From: an uncultured bacterium
Lineage (GTDB): Bacteria; Myxococcota_A; Bradymonadia; UBA7976; VGTA01
Length of the DNA stretch: 64,000 nt
Reading direction: 5' to 3'
NCBI GenBank assembly: GCA_943788935.1
Contig: CALSSE010000005.1
Span: forward strand, 186,001 to 250,000
The notes below the pieces were generated by a model that was not told the origin of the DNA, searched no databases, and was given only the letters and a program-made list of their open reading frames with translations. Below, piece after piece: positions 1-8,457 of the stretch. Every line of letters begins with the position of its first letter. Positions within the stretch are counted from its first letter, which is position 1. The position numbers were made by a program, and so were the translations under genes.

Positions 1-557
1 ATCGCGGGGTCTTGTACCGCGTTATTGAGCGTTAGTCGACGAGCACCCATGTAGTTTTGTTCATCTTCAAATTCTCCGAGATCGATCTTTAATCCAGGCT
101 TATCCTCACTCAAAGAGCCGAAGAATCCCTTCTTGCGGACCTCTACTCGCGGATAGAGTTGACCGTCAAGTGATACGCTCGCTTCAAACCATGTGAAGAC
201 GCTCTCGAAAGGCTGATCGAGACAATCAGGTCCGTCAAAGAGATCGACAAAGGTCCGGCTTTGAGCGCTGAGCTCATCCCAATCTCGCTCATCCATAGTG
301 ATCGAGACCTCTAGGAGTCGTTCAACGCTGTAGAGCTCATCTAGACGCTCTATTCTCTCAGCGAGAGTCTCTTGATCTGTCGCCAAGAGCTCTGCGTCAG
401 GCAACTCAACCATCCTCGTATCTGCGACGTTATCGACCATCATGTCTGAAAGAGACATCTCCGACGCCATACTGTTATCATCAGTACACGCTACAGTGAT
501 CGTTAAAAATATGATGAGTAGAGGATAAAGAATAAAAGTATGTGTTTGATAGAACAT
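1..557 (-). CDS. CotH-kinase-like lipoprotein, N-terminal part (gene runs off the window)
   Basis: The reading frame starts at an ATG at 557 and stays open to the window edge, so about 185 residues are visible. The N-terminus is a hydrophobic signal ending in ITVAC, with a likely lipidated Cys24, followed by an acidic Ser/Met-rich linker. From about residue 65 the protein has the start of a CotH-kinase domain: SITMDERDWDEL, then VRKKGFFGSLSEDKPGLKIDL and LTLNNAVQDP near the edge, matching the conserved CotH pattern (VR.KG...K...K..., LNN...DPS). The CotH family (PF08757) includes secreted or surface protein kinases; activity here is not shown because the catalytic residues lie outside the window. 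It lies 56 bp downstream of the GH128-like gene on the same strand, so co-transcription is likely. Confidence 0.75.
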   Translation of the reverse strand, partial: MFYQTHTFILYPLLIIFLTITVACTDDNSMASEMSLSDMMVDNVADTRMVELPDAELLATDQETLAERIERLDELYSVERLLEVSITMDERDWDELSAQSRTFVDLFDGPDCLDQPFESVFTWFEASVSLDGQLYPRVEVRKKGFFGSLSEDKPGLKIDLGEFEDEQNYMGARRLTLNNAVQDPA

Positions 558-613
558 TAGTGCCCCTCTGATTATATTCTTAGTTATGTCTTAATAGCCT
601 TTAGCTCCAACAG

Positions 614-1690
614 TCACTCATCATAATAAGGAGCGTTAATGTAGGCTTCGCCGAGCGGTGTGAGAGCGCCATCTTCAGCGAGAAGGTTGATCTTAGGGAA
701 ATCAGGACGACGACCTGTGAACCATGCATAGCGATAGACGTAAGGGTGGGCCTCAAGGAAGGAGACCATGTCGAGGAGCCACTGTCTCTCTAGTTCATCC
801 GTAGCCCAATCTTCGCTACGCCATAGGGCGAACTCAGTAAGCCAAAGAGGCTTACCATAGCGCATCACCATCTCATCGACTTGATCTTCGAGGCCATAGT
901 CATACCAATGAAGAGCGGTGTAATCCATATGAGGCTCGCGACCAAATTGAGCCTGAAACTCGTCTAGGAACATGTCCATCCAGATGATGAAATTACTCCC
1001 AATGGGTGCGCCTTCGACAACCACACAGCCACCGCAATAATTGAGCGCTGGGCCAACGAGCTCTAGATCATACTCCTCGGCGATCTCCTCAAAAATCGGC
1101 CAAATAGAGGCGGCATAAGCGGGAGTCAAGTTCGCTTGATCTTGAAAGTTAGGCTCATTGTAAGTGAGTAAATAACGAACCTCTGGGTGTTCGTCGAGAA
1201 AGGCTCTGATCTGATCAGGGTTGTTACCATTCCATGTCATCGGTACCCAGTCCACCTGAAGCGTTTCATAGCTCTCCGCGATCGGAGAGTTATAGCTCGG
1301 CGACCAATTATACCACCATGACACCCCTGAGGAGAGCGCCTCAAAGTCGGCGAGGCTATTAAAGCCATAAGCGATCCCTCGCTTATAGCTCTTGTTCAGC
1401 TCAAGGGGTTGAGAGCCACCCATATTCATATCAAATAGATCAGTGTTCATTTCGATATCAGTCCCACCGATATCAGTCCCTCCTGTGTCAATCACCCCTG
1501 TGTCAGCGAGCTCCTCTCTCTCACTCTCAGAGTCGGCATCCCCTATCATTTCTCCCGCTTGAACACTTGTGCCCTCGCTTGACATATCAATGATATTGGG
1601 GGCCTGAGCACCTTGTTCCATCTCTTCACAGCCCACTGCTGAGAGGAGCGCTGCGACCCATAGTGACGTTATAAATAATGTGTATCTCAT
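614..1690 (-). CDS. Lipoprotein with Asl1/GH128-type glycoside hydrolase domain
   Basis: 358 residues. The signal peptide ends at LSAVGC (Cys21) and is followed by an Asp/Glu/Ser/Thr-rich linker with a small TGGTDI repeat around residues 68-80. The catalytic domain begins at about residue 103 (KRGIAYGFNS) and shows the Asl1-like pattern: GVSWWYNWSP, the acid/base segment LLTYNEPN near 172-179, HWYDYG, and the probable nucleophile segment LWLTEFALW near 284-292. The family (PF11790, GH128) contains endo-beta-1,3-glucanases, so a surface-anchored enzyme acting on beta-glucan is a reasonable inference. The ATG lies just after an AGGAGAA-like ribosome site. The gene probably heads a two-gene unit with the CotH-like gene downstream. 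Confidence 0.82.
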   Translation of the reverse strand: MRYTLFITSLWVAALLSAVGCEEMEQGAQAPNIIDMSSEGTSVQAGEMIGDADSESEREELADTGVIDTGGTDIGGTDIEMNTDLFDMNMGGSQPLELNKSYKRGIAYGFNSLADFEALSSGVSWWYNWSPSYNSPIAESYETLQVDWVPMTWNGNNPDQIRAFLDEHPEVRYLLTYNEPNFQDQANLTPAYAASIWPIFEEIAEEYDLELVGPALNYCGGCVVVEGAPIGSNFIIWMDMFLDEFQAQFGREPHMDYTALHWYDYGLEDQVDEMVMRYGKPLWLTEFALWRSEDWATDELERQWLLDMVSFLEAHPYVYRYAWFTGRRPDFPKINLLAEDGALTPLGEAYINAPYYDE

Positions 1691-1873
1691 CTGAGTTCTC
1701 CTAGAGATATGATGATCTGAACTATACCTCAGAAAGCAGAAGCTGTCATGACCGACTCATAATCTATATCTGATGAGACCCTACAGGATCATGAAGTATC
1801 TATGGAGAGTGACCTTCGTATCTATTCTTAATGTCGACTAACTCTCATGAGTTGACGTCAGAAATGAGGCTTC

Positions 1874-2221
1874 ATGCCTGCCAAGCATAAGACAAAAAAA
1901 ACGAAATTTCCCGAGACCAGGGTGAAGAACCCTGAGCCTCTCGCAGAGAGTGATGATTGGATCATATGGGCAGCTTGGGCAGACCGAGTCACCTTTGAGG
2001 AGATCCATGAGCGAACAGGCCTTAACGAGGCAGAGGTCATCGCGACAATGAGACGCTCACTCAAGCCACAGAGCTTTAGGCGATGGCGCAAGAGAGTTCA
2101 TGAAGGGGTGAGTATCAAGCATCGTCGTCGCTTCGTGCTTCAACGTCAGGAAGAGCGAGAGTGGGCGCTCGATGTAGATCATGAGACCAAATCTCACTCC
2201 CCTCACTCCTCTGATTCGTAA
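1874..2221 (+). CDS. TIGR03643 family (DUF2805) protein
   Basis: 115 residues, soluble and basic. The core at residues 27-86 (DDWIIWAAWADRVTFEEIHERTGL, then EAEVIATMRRSL, FRRWRKRVHEG, KHRRRF) matches the TIGR03643/DUF2805 family, a short helix-turn-helix-like protein of unknown function. The N-terminus is Lys-rich. It is convergent with the MopE-like gene and divergent from the GH128-like gene. The minus-strand frame at the same place has no family resemblance and was discarded. Confidence 0.85.
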   Translation: MPAKHKTKKTKFPETRVKNPEPLAESDDWIIWAAWADRVTFEEIHERTGLNEAEVIATMRRSLKPQSFRRWRKRVHEGVSIKHRRRFVLQRQEEREWALDVDHETKSHSPHSSDS

Positions 2222-2315
2222 AAAACGGATCCGTTCAGCGACAACAAGATAATGGGCGTTGATGCCTAAGTCTATCGAACACTATAAGATGAATGTTGAG
2301 GAGTAAACTTGATGA

Positions 2316-2362
2316 ACCTTGATGGACCTTGATGGACAGTGATTGATGGACAGTGATGAGAG
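2316..2362. repeat. Short imperfect tandem repeats upstream of the MopE-like gene end
   Basis: The motif cttgatggac is repeated directly, then an agtgattgatggac-type motif appears twice. It belongs to the short slippage-type repeats seen all over this window. Confidence 0.6.
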
Positions 2363-2381
2363 AGGTACTCCACAGGGGTCT

Positions 2382-4706
2382 TTACTCCTCAAGATGCGTG
2401 TAAATAGAGAACTGGTAAAGTCGCCGATTATCTCTCAACTCAACCACGTTAAAAGCTCCATTATTCAGCGAGCCTACCCCACGTCGATCTCCACCATCAT
2501 CGATATCATCCTCAGGTATATTATTCCAATTGACCCGGCGGTCTTCCGCGGCTTCGTCTTGTTGAGTACCTAAGAAGACCCTGAACTCTGCTTGTAAGCG
2601 TTCAATCACTGAAGCTGGTACTAGACCGGTGTCATCAACGCAAGCGAACGCGATACCAAATTGGTCATTACCGTCAACCATCCCCTCTAGCTCTATCCCC
2701 GCATACTGACCTGTAGCGTTGGCCTTCACACAGCGTTGACGCCTCTCGTCATTGCCGACCGAGAAGGTGTTACATGCATCTAGACTGAGATTCCATGATC
2801 CGGACTGCTGATAAGTGTCCCAATAACCAAGGCCGATCACACAATGTGATCGCGCCCACTCAATCAACTCAACCTCAGCGACCTCGAGCGCCTGTGAGGC
2901 ATGTGTAGGGTCACAATCCCACGCGAGTCCGAGCCAATGATCCTCTCCTACTTCGTCAGTTGTGATGTTCACAGTGCGAAACCCACTCTGAGCCTCGGTG
3001 ACTTTGCAGCTGTAGTTCTCGGTGTCTAGATCAGATCTCGACGTACATGTCGCTTGGTTGGGTAGCGGTGGAAACTGAGCCCAGGGTGAACTCATCGGTG
3101 TCGTCTCTAAAAATGCCCACCCTAAACTCACCCAGCAGTGATCATACAAGAGCCGTCCACACACCGAGCCTTCATCAACCTCCCCGTCACAGTTGTTATC
3201 AACACCGTCACAGGTCTCAGGTAACCCCTCATCGATCGTACCATCACAGTCGTTGTCAATCTCATCGCATACATCTGCCGGTGGAGTGAGTGGCCCTTCA
3301 CAGATTAAATCTTGTGAGACTCCAAGCTCGATGCTTGGTGGGCAGACCCGCCGGCTATATGCACACCCCTCAACTTCACCTCGGCATGAGCCGCCAGCGA
3401 GCGGGTCATTATCAATCACTCCATCACAGTTGTTGTCGACGCCATCACAGACTTCTTCTTGGTCTTGAGAGGGTACCTCAGCGCGACACTCTTCACCTAG
3501 CACAGTACATACATATATACCGGGAAAGTCTCCCAGACACCCGTTATACTGACGTGAGCAGCTCGCTCCTTTGAGGGTCTCCTCATCAACGAAGCCATCA
3601 CAGTCGTTATCGGACAGGTCACAGAGCTCCGGCTGAGGTGAGGGTGTATCGCAGCCCTGATACACTCCACCGATGCATGTCTCTTCCCCCACACCGCATT
3701 CATTCGCACAAGAGCGCCGCTCGCCATCAACACATCCTCCACAGCTCAGGGCCTCATCCACTTGGTCATCGCAATCATCATCGACATTGTTGCAGATCTC
3801 CATCGTCGGCAACGGAGCGTCACACCCTATATATGCTCCATTCTCGCATATCTCTTGGCCTAGACCACACTCCGTCTGACAGGCGCGACTGTCTCCCTCG
3901 ACACATGAAGCACAACTTAGCCCTTCATCGAACTCACCATCACAGTCCTCATCTTCTCCTCCACAGATCTCATCACCAGGTAGAGGCGCGTCACACCCTT
4001 GATAGACGCCCATTTGACAGCGTTCAATGCCCGCGCCACACAGTGTCTCACAGGGGCGTTCATCTCCTTCAGCGCACACCGAGCAATTGGGCGCTTCGTC
4101 TATCTGACGATCACAGTCATTATCAATACCGTCGCAAAGCTCCTCGGAGATGACTTGAGGCGCGCTGATTATACATTGACCTTGATCATCTTGAAATTCG
4201 ATGGTCTGACCAAATTTCAAGCTGAAGTCTCTTCGTGTCAGTCGCGCTCTGCACCCTAAGTTCGAAGTACAGTCGCTGGTCACTCCTAAACTTGAGCAGG
4301 TCTCTACTCCAATAGGTATATCAAAGACGAAAAGGCTCATCGATACCTGATCTCCATCGATGAATGGAAAGTTAAGAGTAGACTCAGCCGCGGCCAAGTC
4401 GAGTGATCGTCCGCTCCAACGCATCAGACCTTGATATGTCATTGGCTCGACTCGATCAGATTGTAAGACCCAGCACCCCACAGCGTCTTCAGTTACGCTA
4501 GAGAAGATCCGCGTGGAGCAGCTCTGCTCATCTTCAAGCTCACCGAGGCATGACCCAAACTTAAAAGAGAGCGCGAGAGGGTCAAGAGCGTTGTCTTGGC
4601 AAGAGTAAGAGAAGAATGATGCGACGAGTAAACATACACATGTAGATATAGAGCGTTTCGTAGCTTCTATAGACGTTCGAATACAGTTTAAAAACATGAG
4701 CCTCAT
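2382..4706 (-). CDS. MopE-like lipoprotein with repeated Asp/Cys metal-binding motifs
   Basis: 774 residues. An N-terminal hydrophobic segment ends at FSYSC (Cys36), giving a lipoprotein. Residues about 207-380 hold three tandem repeats of about 57 residues. Each has six cysteines (CxxC, RxC, CGxGxExC, GCD) and ends with a DxDCDGxxDE motif. More DNDCDGxIDE motifs follow to about residue 520, matching the putative metal-binding motif of PF11617 (MopE family). The C-terminal ~250 residues contain two related Cys-containing segments (CWVSLGWAF and CVIGLGYWD), probably a beta-rich domain. The role is likely calcium- or copper-stabilised surface display; no enzyme domain was recognised. It is a single gene with intergenic DNA on both sides. 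Confidence 0.8.
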   Translation of the reverse strand: MRLMFLNCIRTSIEATKRSISTCVCLLVASFFSYSCQDNALDPLALSFKFGSCLGELEDEQSCSTRIFSSVTEDAVGCWVLQSDRVEPMTYQGLMRWSGRSLDLAAAESTLNFPFIDGDQVSMSLFVFDIPIGVETCSSLGVTSDCTSNLGCRARLTRRDFSLKFGQTIEFQDDQGQCIISAPQVISEELCDGIDNDCDRQIDEAPNCSVCAEGDERPCETLCGAGIERCQMGVYQGCDAPLPGDEICGGEDEDCDGEFDEGLSCASCVEGDSRACQTECGLGQEICENGAYIGCDAPLPTMEICNNVDDDCDDQVDEALSCGGCVDGERRSCANECGVGEETCIGGVYQGCDTPSPQPELCDLSDNDCDGFVDEETLKGASCSRQYNGCLGDFPGIYVCTVLGEECRAEVPSQDQEEVCDGVDNNCDGVIDNDPLAGGSCRGEVEGCAYSRRVCPPSIELGVSQDLICEGPLTPPADVCDEIDNDCDGTIDEGLPETCDGVDNNCDGEVDEGSVCGRLLYDHCWVSLGWAFLETTPMSSPWAQFPPLPNQATCTSRSDLDTENYSCKVTEAQSGFRTVNITTDEVGEDHWLGLAWDCDPTHASQALEVAEVELIEWARSHCVIGLGYWDTYQQSGSWNLSLDACNTFSVGNDERRQRCVKANATGQYAGIELEGMVDGNDQFGIAFACVDDTGLVPASVIERLQAEFRVFLGTQQDEAAEDRRVNWNNIPEDDIDDGGDRRGVGSLNNGAFNVVELRDNRRLYQFSIYTHLEE

Positions 4707-5290
4707 ACTCTCACTTAAAATGGGTCTGATTAGAGTATAAAGCTACAGTAGAATTGGGTCAATTTTGTTCTTGAGTCCCCCTTCGCTAGCAAGTTTAGAG
4801 AGATATAAGGCCTCGTCTACACTAGTGAGTGGTGTGGACTACATGGCGCTAATCAACTCCAAGAAGGTAGAGAAATCAAAGGAGAGTGGCTCAACCCAAA
4901 AAAGCTCTCCTGTGCTCGAGAGCGAACTCATAAAAGTGGAAAAGTTTTCAACGAAAGAGACTTTATCAATGAACACAAGATGATTCATACTCCTCGTCCA
5001 ATGTGATCTGATCAACTCTTCACACCTATCTGTTGCATAAACTCTCGGATGGTGGAGGTGTTGACAATTGTACACCCATTACGAATTAAGATTTGGCAAG
5101 CTGTACCACTAAACTATCCGCTACTTCACACGACTAGAATCAATGAATAAAAGCTGGGGATACGCGAGGCTGCTACCTTGGGTAACCTTAACTGGCCAAC
5201 GTGTCGAACACCTCGATGCCGTCTGCCTTAGTCGCTCTCAACTATGCGTCGGCATAAAAGCCTTTAAGTTAGGCAACTACACATATTTCA
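4707..5290. other. Intergenic region with decayed sequence
   Basis: No convincing intact gene. Three overlapping short frames on both strands look spurious or decayed. One minus-strand frame (4839-5075) contains LVFIDKVSFVENF, which weakly recalls the LVFIDET segment of IS630-type transposases, but nothing else of that family can be recognised. A degenerate tRNA-like sequence lies at 5053-5121. The stretch separates the MopE-like gene from an AT-rich segment with a broken methyltransferase, so it may be the edge of an old insertion. Confidence 0.4.
5053..5121 (-). tRNA. Degenerate tRNA-Gly(GCC)-like remnant (pseudo-tRNA)
   Basis: Read on the minus strand this 69-nt stretch has a tRNA-Gly-like D-arm (AGTTTAGTGGTA), an anticodon-loop-like TTGCCAAA with GCC in the right place, and a 3' end ACACCTCCA carrying the CTCCA typical of tRNA-Gly. 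It starts GCGGAT like a tRNA-Gly acceptor strand. About six bases are missing before the anticodon loop, the T-loop is altered and the acceptor strands do not pair, so it cannot be functional. It may be a relic of a tRNA used as an insertion site. Confidence 0.4.
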
Positions 5291-6118
5291 TTATATACAT
5301 TGTTGTGTGCGACCTATTTTCACTTGTCTAGAAGTCTCAATTCTGTCCTCAACGAATTTTTTATCTCTCAAATATATTGTATTATGAGTTCCGAATGATT
5401 CTCTTTCTGTTAGCTGTTTTAATTTAGGAGAATAGTTGAACGGCTTAAACCCAAATTCAATCAACTTTTCATGAACTTTGACCTCGTCATAACCATAACT
5501 TCGTCCTAAACCATTCAATTCTATTATAATCGCTTTTAAGTCATTATTCGCCAAAGTACTTTCAGCACCATTTAGGACTTCTGTTTCAAACCCTTCAACA
5601 TCAATTTTCAAAAGGATTGGAGTTATTTCTGTCAATAATATTGAGTCCAATGTACTAACATTGAGTCCAATGTACTAACATTGACTTCAATGGTATCAGA
5701 ATCAGAATCATTTTCAGTGACTACGTGATTGACGGTATCCAATGACTTTGTAAAATGCAATTTCCCATTCTTACTACCTAAGCCAATGTTTAATGCTTTG
5801 ACTTTCTCCTGCATTTTATTAATTGATATGTTATCGATTAAGTTTTCAAACGTTGAAGGAACAGGCTCAATAGCAATAGTTTTCGCATTTATCTCTGAAG
5901 ATGCCAGAATTGTATAAGATCCAACATTCGCACCAATATCAATAAATAAATCACTTGGTCTCAAAAAATGCAGAAGAAATGCCATATCATCATACTCAAT
6001 TAAACCACAATAAAGGTTACCTGTAGCACCAGTTAACCCTTTCCAAATTATAAATTTCGAGTTTTCCGTATATGGATATAAGATGGGATATGGATTTAAA
6101 CGACAACTTATTTACCAT
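5291..6118 (-). pseudogene. FkbM-family methyltransferase, broken by a 20-bp tandem duplication
   Basis: Two frames together encode one FkbM-type SAM-dependent methyltransferase (PF05050). The upstream part reads NLYCGLIEYDD, FLRPSDLFIDIGANVGSYT (SAM site) and IAIEPVPSTFENL. The downstream part reads LLKIDVEGFETEVL, IIIELNG and HNTIYLRD. The break is an exact 20-bp tandem duplication at 5641-5680; removing one copy rejoins the frame as VNVSTLDSILLTEIT. Upstream of the Met at 5985 the homologous frame continues to about 6105 and then meets a stop. A start at 6118 (MVNKLSF) is in another frame, so a second lesion is likely. The segment is AT-rich compared with its neighbours, suggesting acquired DNA. 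FkbM enzymes methylate sugars or secondary metabolites. Confidence 0.8.
5641..5680. repeat. Exact 20-bp tandem duplication inside the FkbM gene
   Basis: The unit ttgagtccaatgtactaaca occurs twice head to tail and is followed by a diverged partial third copy (ttgacttcaatg). Twenty is not a multiple of three, so the duplication shifts the methyltransferase frame. Confidence 0.95.
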
Positions 6119-6607
6119 CTGAAAAACTTAACCACCCCACCAATCTTATTCTCAGAATTAAATGGGTGATTGTAAATCAACTTCAATATATTAATTATAT
6201 TCATTAATTTTATTCTCTAAGGATTAAGTAAATTAAGTGCGTCACAAATATAACAGCGAGCCACATAAGTCAAAGGTCACTGTTTTATATTGACACACTC
6301 ACTTTTTACTCTCCAAGTAGTTGTCGACCCTCAAATAGATTAACGCTCAGTGGGTGTGAGGCGAACAGGGGTAAGATCAGTAACCATCAATCCTAAGCGC
6401 ACTGATACACTCCATAAAAGCCGCCCACTTAACTCACCCCAATAATGTGGATCATCATCATGAGGTCTCAAAGACTAGCCAAAAAGGATCATAACGCCCA
6501 TACTACTATATATTATTTCTTGCCATTACACTTATACCACGTGACAGAGCTCGAGGAGCTTTTCATCGTATCGCATTGGGAGCAACGAGGTTAAGGCTAG
6601 GGCTACC
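6119..6607. other. Intergenic, AT-rich in the left half; no gene seen
   Basis: The left part (to about 6300) is AT-rich with TTAATTTTATT-type runs and could hold the former promoter of the broken FkbM gene. The right part has ordinary base composition. No reading frame with family resemblance and no RNA-like fold was recognised. Confidence 0.5.
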
Positions 6608-6943
6608 ATGGCTACCATAACGACCATGACGACCATGACGACCATGACGACCATGACGACCTTAACGCTCGCCCAAATTGTTGATGACCCGCCGACACTC
6701 ACTCAATATCTGATCGCTCATTTTGAGCAGTTCGGCTATGACTGGCTCATCGCAAAGCAAAGAGACGCGGAGGACACTGAGGCGGAGGACACTGAGGCGG
6801 AGGACACTAAAAACTTAGAGAGCTTCTCGGCGCTCCCTCATACTGACGAAACGATCAAGCCCTTTGAACAATGGAATCAGATTCTATGTTATTTTAATAA
6901 GACCCATCTCTCCTCGTTTCCCAACCTGACAGTAGAATTCTGA
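6608..6943 (+). CDS. Small hypothetical protein with two short repeat tracts
   Basis: 111 residues if started at 6608. The first 18 residues are a TMT/TM tract made by a 9-bp unit (acgaccatg) repeated about four times, so the true start could be any of several in-frame ATGs. Residues 19-53 (LTLAQIVDDPPTLTQYLIAHFEQFGYDWLIAK) look like a real helical segment. Residues about 56-68 come from a 15-bp unit (gaggcggaggacact) repeated three times, giving EDTEA repeats. The family is not recognised. Its coding status is supported only by the amino-acid character of the middle part. Confidence 0.4.
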   Translation: MATITTMTTMTTMTTMTTLTLAQIVDDPPTLTQYLIAHFEQFGYDWLIAKQRDAEDTEAEDTEAEDTKNLESFSALPHTDETIKPFEQWNQILCYFNKTHLSSFPNLTVEF

Positions 6944-7041
6944 TCGTGATCTTGATTATTTAGTTAGGTCAAAGCAGTGAGGGTATCTCAACTGAAACGA
7001 GTGATGACGCTACCTCCCCAATGAACAGCGCCATTCCTACT

Positions 7042-7368
7042 TCAAGAGATCATCGACCCACTAACGACGATCTCACCTGACTTACAGCGAGGACATGTCT
7101 TCCCCGCCAACCGCCATAAGCTAGAGATCTGCCCAAAGTTACACTCAGGACAGCGCCGAGTCGGAGCAGCGGAGTCCACATTGAACTCATGAGCGCACTT
7201 CATGCAGATGTAGGGGGTATCGACCGCCACGCAGAGGTCTGCCTCAGACGAAGGATGATAAGCGTAGCGCTTCACCCCATGCTCATCGAGATAGTAGGGG
7301 TTCCCATCGCTCCACGCTTCGGTAGTGAAATCGCACTCTGTGCATATAACCTTGACGCCTGCAGCCAT
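7042..7368 (-). CDS. Small double zinc-ribbon protein
   Basis: About 108 residues. Four CxxC knuckles are present: CTEC (near 10), CMKC (near 56), CPEC (near 74) and CPRC (near 94), enough for two zinc ribbons. The motif order (CxxCDF at the start, YICMKCAHEF in the middle, TCPRCKSG at the end) is that of small rubredoxin- or hydrogenase-accessory-like zinc proteins, but no specific family is assigned. The start at 7368 is preferred over the ATG at 7371 because an AAGGAG site lies five bases before it. The gene stands alone between the repeat-rich hypothetical and the TylF-like gene. Confidence 0.65.
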   Translation of the reverse strand: MAAGVKVICTECDFTTEAWSDGNPYYLDEHGVKRYAYHPSSEADLCVAVDTPYICMKCAHEFNVDSAAPTRRCPECNFGQISSLWRLAGKTCPRCKSGEIVVSGSMIS

Positions 7369-7598
7369 CATGTCTCCTTCTTTTTGTGTACATATGATGA
7401 AACCTAAAGTTACTCATGAAGTCATCTTCGTTACTTTACCAACATTAGGTCAATATTTGATCACCTAAATGCTTATATCTTGACGATCAGTGTTGCCTTG
7501 TTCTATGTTGCGACGCGGTTGATTTATTTATCCCCATTCCGACTTGACTATATTTCCCACACTGCATGTAATCGATTTTTAGCAAGGTGTGCTGCATT

Positions 7599-8438
7599 AT
7601 GACTTCTACTTTTAAATTAAAATTCAAGAATATCGTCAAAAGTTATATTAAACCAATATTATCTCCACGTGTTTATTCTAAAATGCACGCTATCTATCAC
7701 TATAAAAATAAAATTAACAAAAGAAAGATGATCCAACAATTACAGAAGGACTTCATCAATCACCCGCATATATCTATCAACAAATCTGAGCGTCAAGTCC
7801 TGCTAAAACAACTTGATGTTATTAATGACAATGTGGAGTGTCCTCATACTTTAGATCAAATTTTAGCTTATATAACACACATCCTATGTTTGCCCTCAGA
7901 TACAAGAGGTGTGGTTGTTGAAGCGGGATGTTTTAAAGGCGGTAGTAGTAGTAAATTTAGCCTAGCTGCCGATCATATGAATCGTACCTTTCTCATCTTT
8001 GACTCTTTCCAGGGAATCCCTAATAACGAGGAAGCACATGATGTCAATATCTTTGGTGGATCTGTGGGTTTTGTAAAGGGTGACTATAGTGGTTCACTCA
8101 ATGAAGTGAGGGATAATATCACTCAATTTGGTAAGGTTGACTGTTGTGAATTCGTGCCTGGATGGTTTGATGACACTTTACCTCATTTTAATAAAGCAAT
8201 CGACTGTATTTATTTAGATGTGGACTTAGTATCCTCTACAAAAACATGTTTAAAGTACCTATATCCATTACTACGTCCGGGTGGTTCTTTATTTTCACAA
8301 GATGGTCATTTACCTCTAGTTCTTGAATTATTGGACAATGATCAATTTTGGGAAGACGAAATCGGTTGTACTAAACCTCAAATGATTGGTCTAGGTAATA
8401 ACAAACTCGTTCAAATTATTAAGGCTAACATAGAGTAA
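7599..8438 (+). CDS. TylF/macrocin O-methyltransferase family protein
   Basis: About 279 residues from the ATG at 7599; an in-frame GTG at 7587 is an alternative. The motifs are those of the TylF family (PF05711): VVVEAGCFKGGSSSKFS (SAM site), FLIFDSFQGIP, FVKGDYSGSLNEV, CEFVPGWFDDTLP, IDCIYLDVDLVSSTKTCL and LRPGGSLFSQDGH. The family methylates sugar hydroxyls in macrolides and surface glycans using SAM and a divalent metal. The gene is clearly AT-rich relative to the surrounding genes and lies near a broken FkbM methyltransferase, so both may come from an acquired glycan-modification cluster. It is convergent with the kinase gene, 19 bp away. Confidence 0.85.
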   Translation: MTSTFKLKFKNIVKSYIKPILSPRVYSKMHAIYHYKNKINKRKMIQQLQKDFINHPHISINKSERQVLLKQLDVINDNVECPHTLDQILAYITHILCLPSDTRGVVVEAGCFKGGSSSKFSLAADHMNRTFLIFDSFQGIPNNEEAHDVNIFGGSVGFVKGDYSGSLNEVRDNITQFGKVDCCEFVPGWFDDTLPHFNKAIDCIYLDVDLVSSTKTCLKYLYPLLRPGGSLFSQDGHLPLVLELLDNDQFWEDEIGCTKPQMIGLGNNKLVQIIKANIE

Positions 8439-8457
8439 CTTCTTCACAATTAACGTC

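Noticed and set aside
3638-4153. Plus-strand His-rich frame within the MopE-like gene
   Set aside because: It is the antisense of the Asp/Cys repeat (GTC/ATC codons) and has no independent support.
4839-5075. Possible IS630 transposase fragment (LVFIDK...VENF)
   Set aside because: Only one short motif resembles the family; no DDE residues or inverted repeats were seen, so it is mentioned only in the region note.
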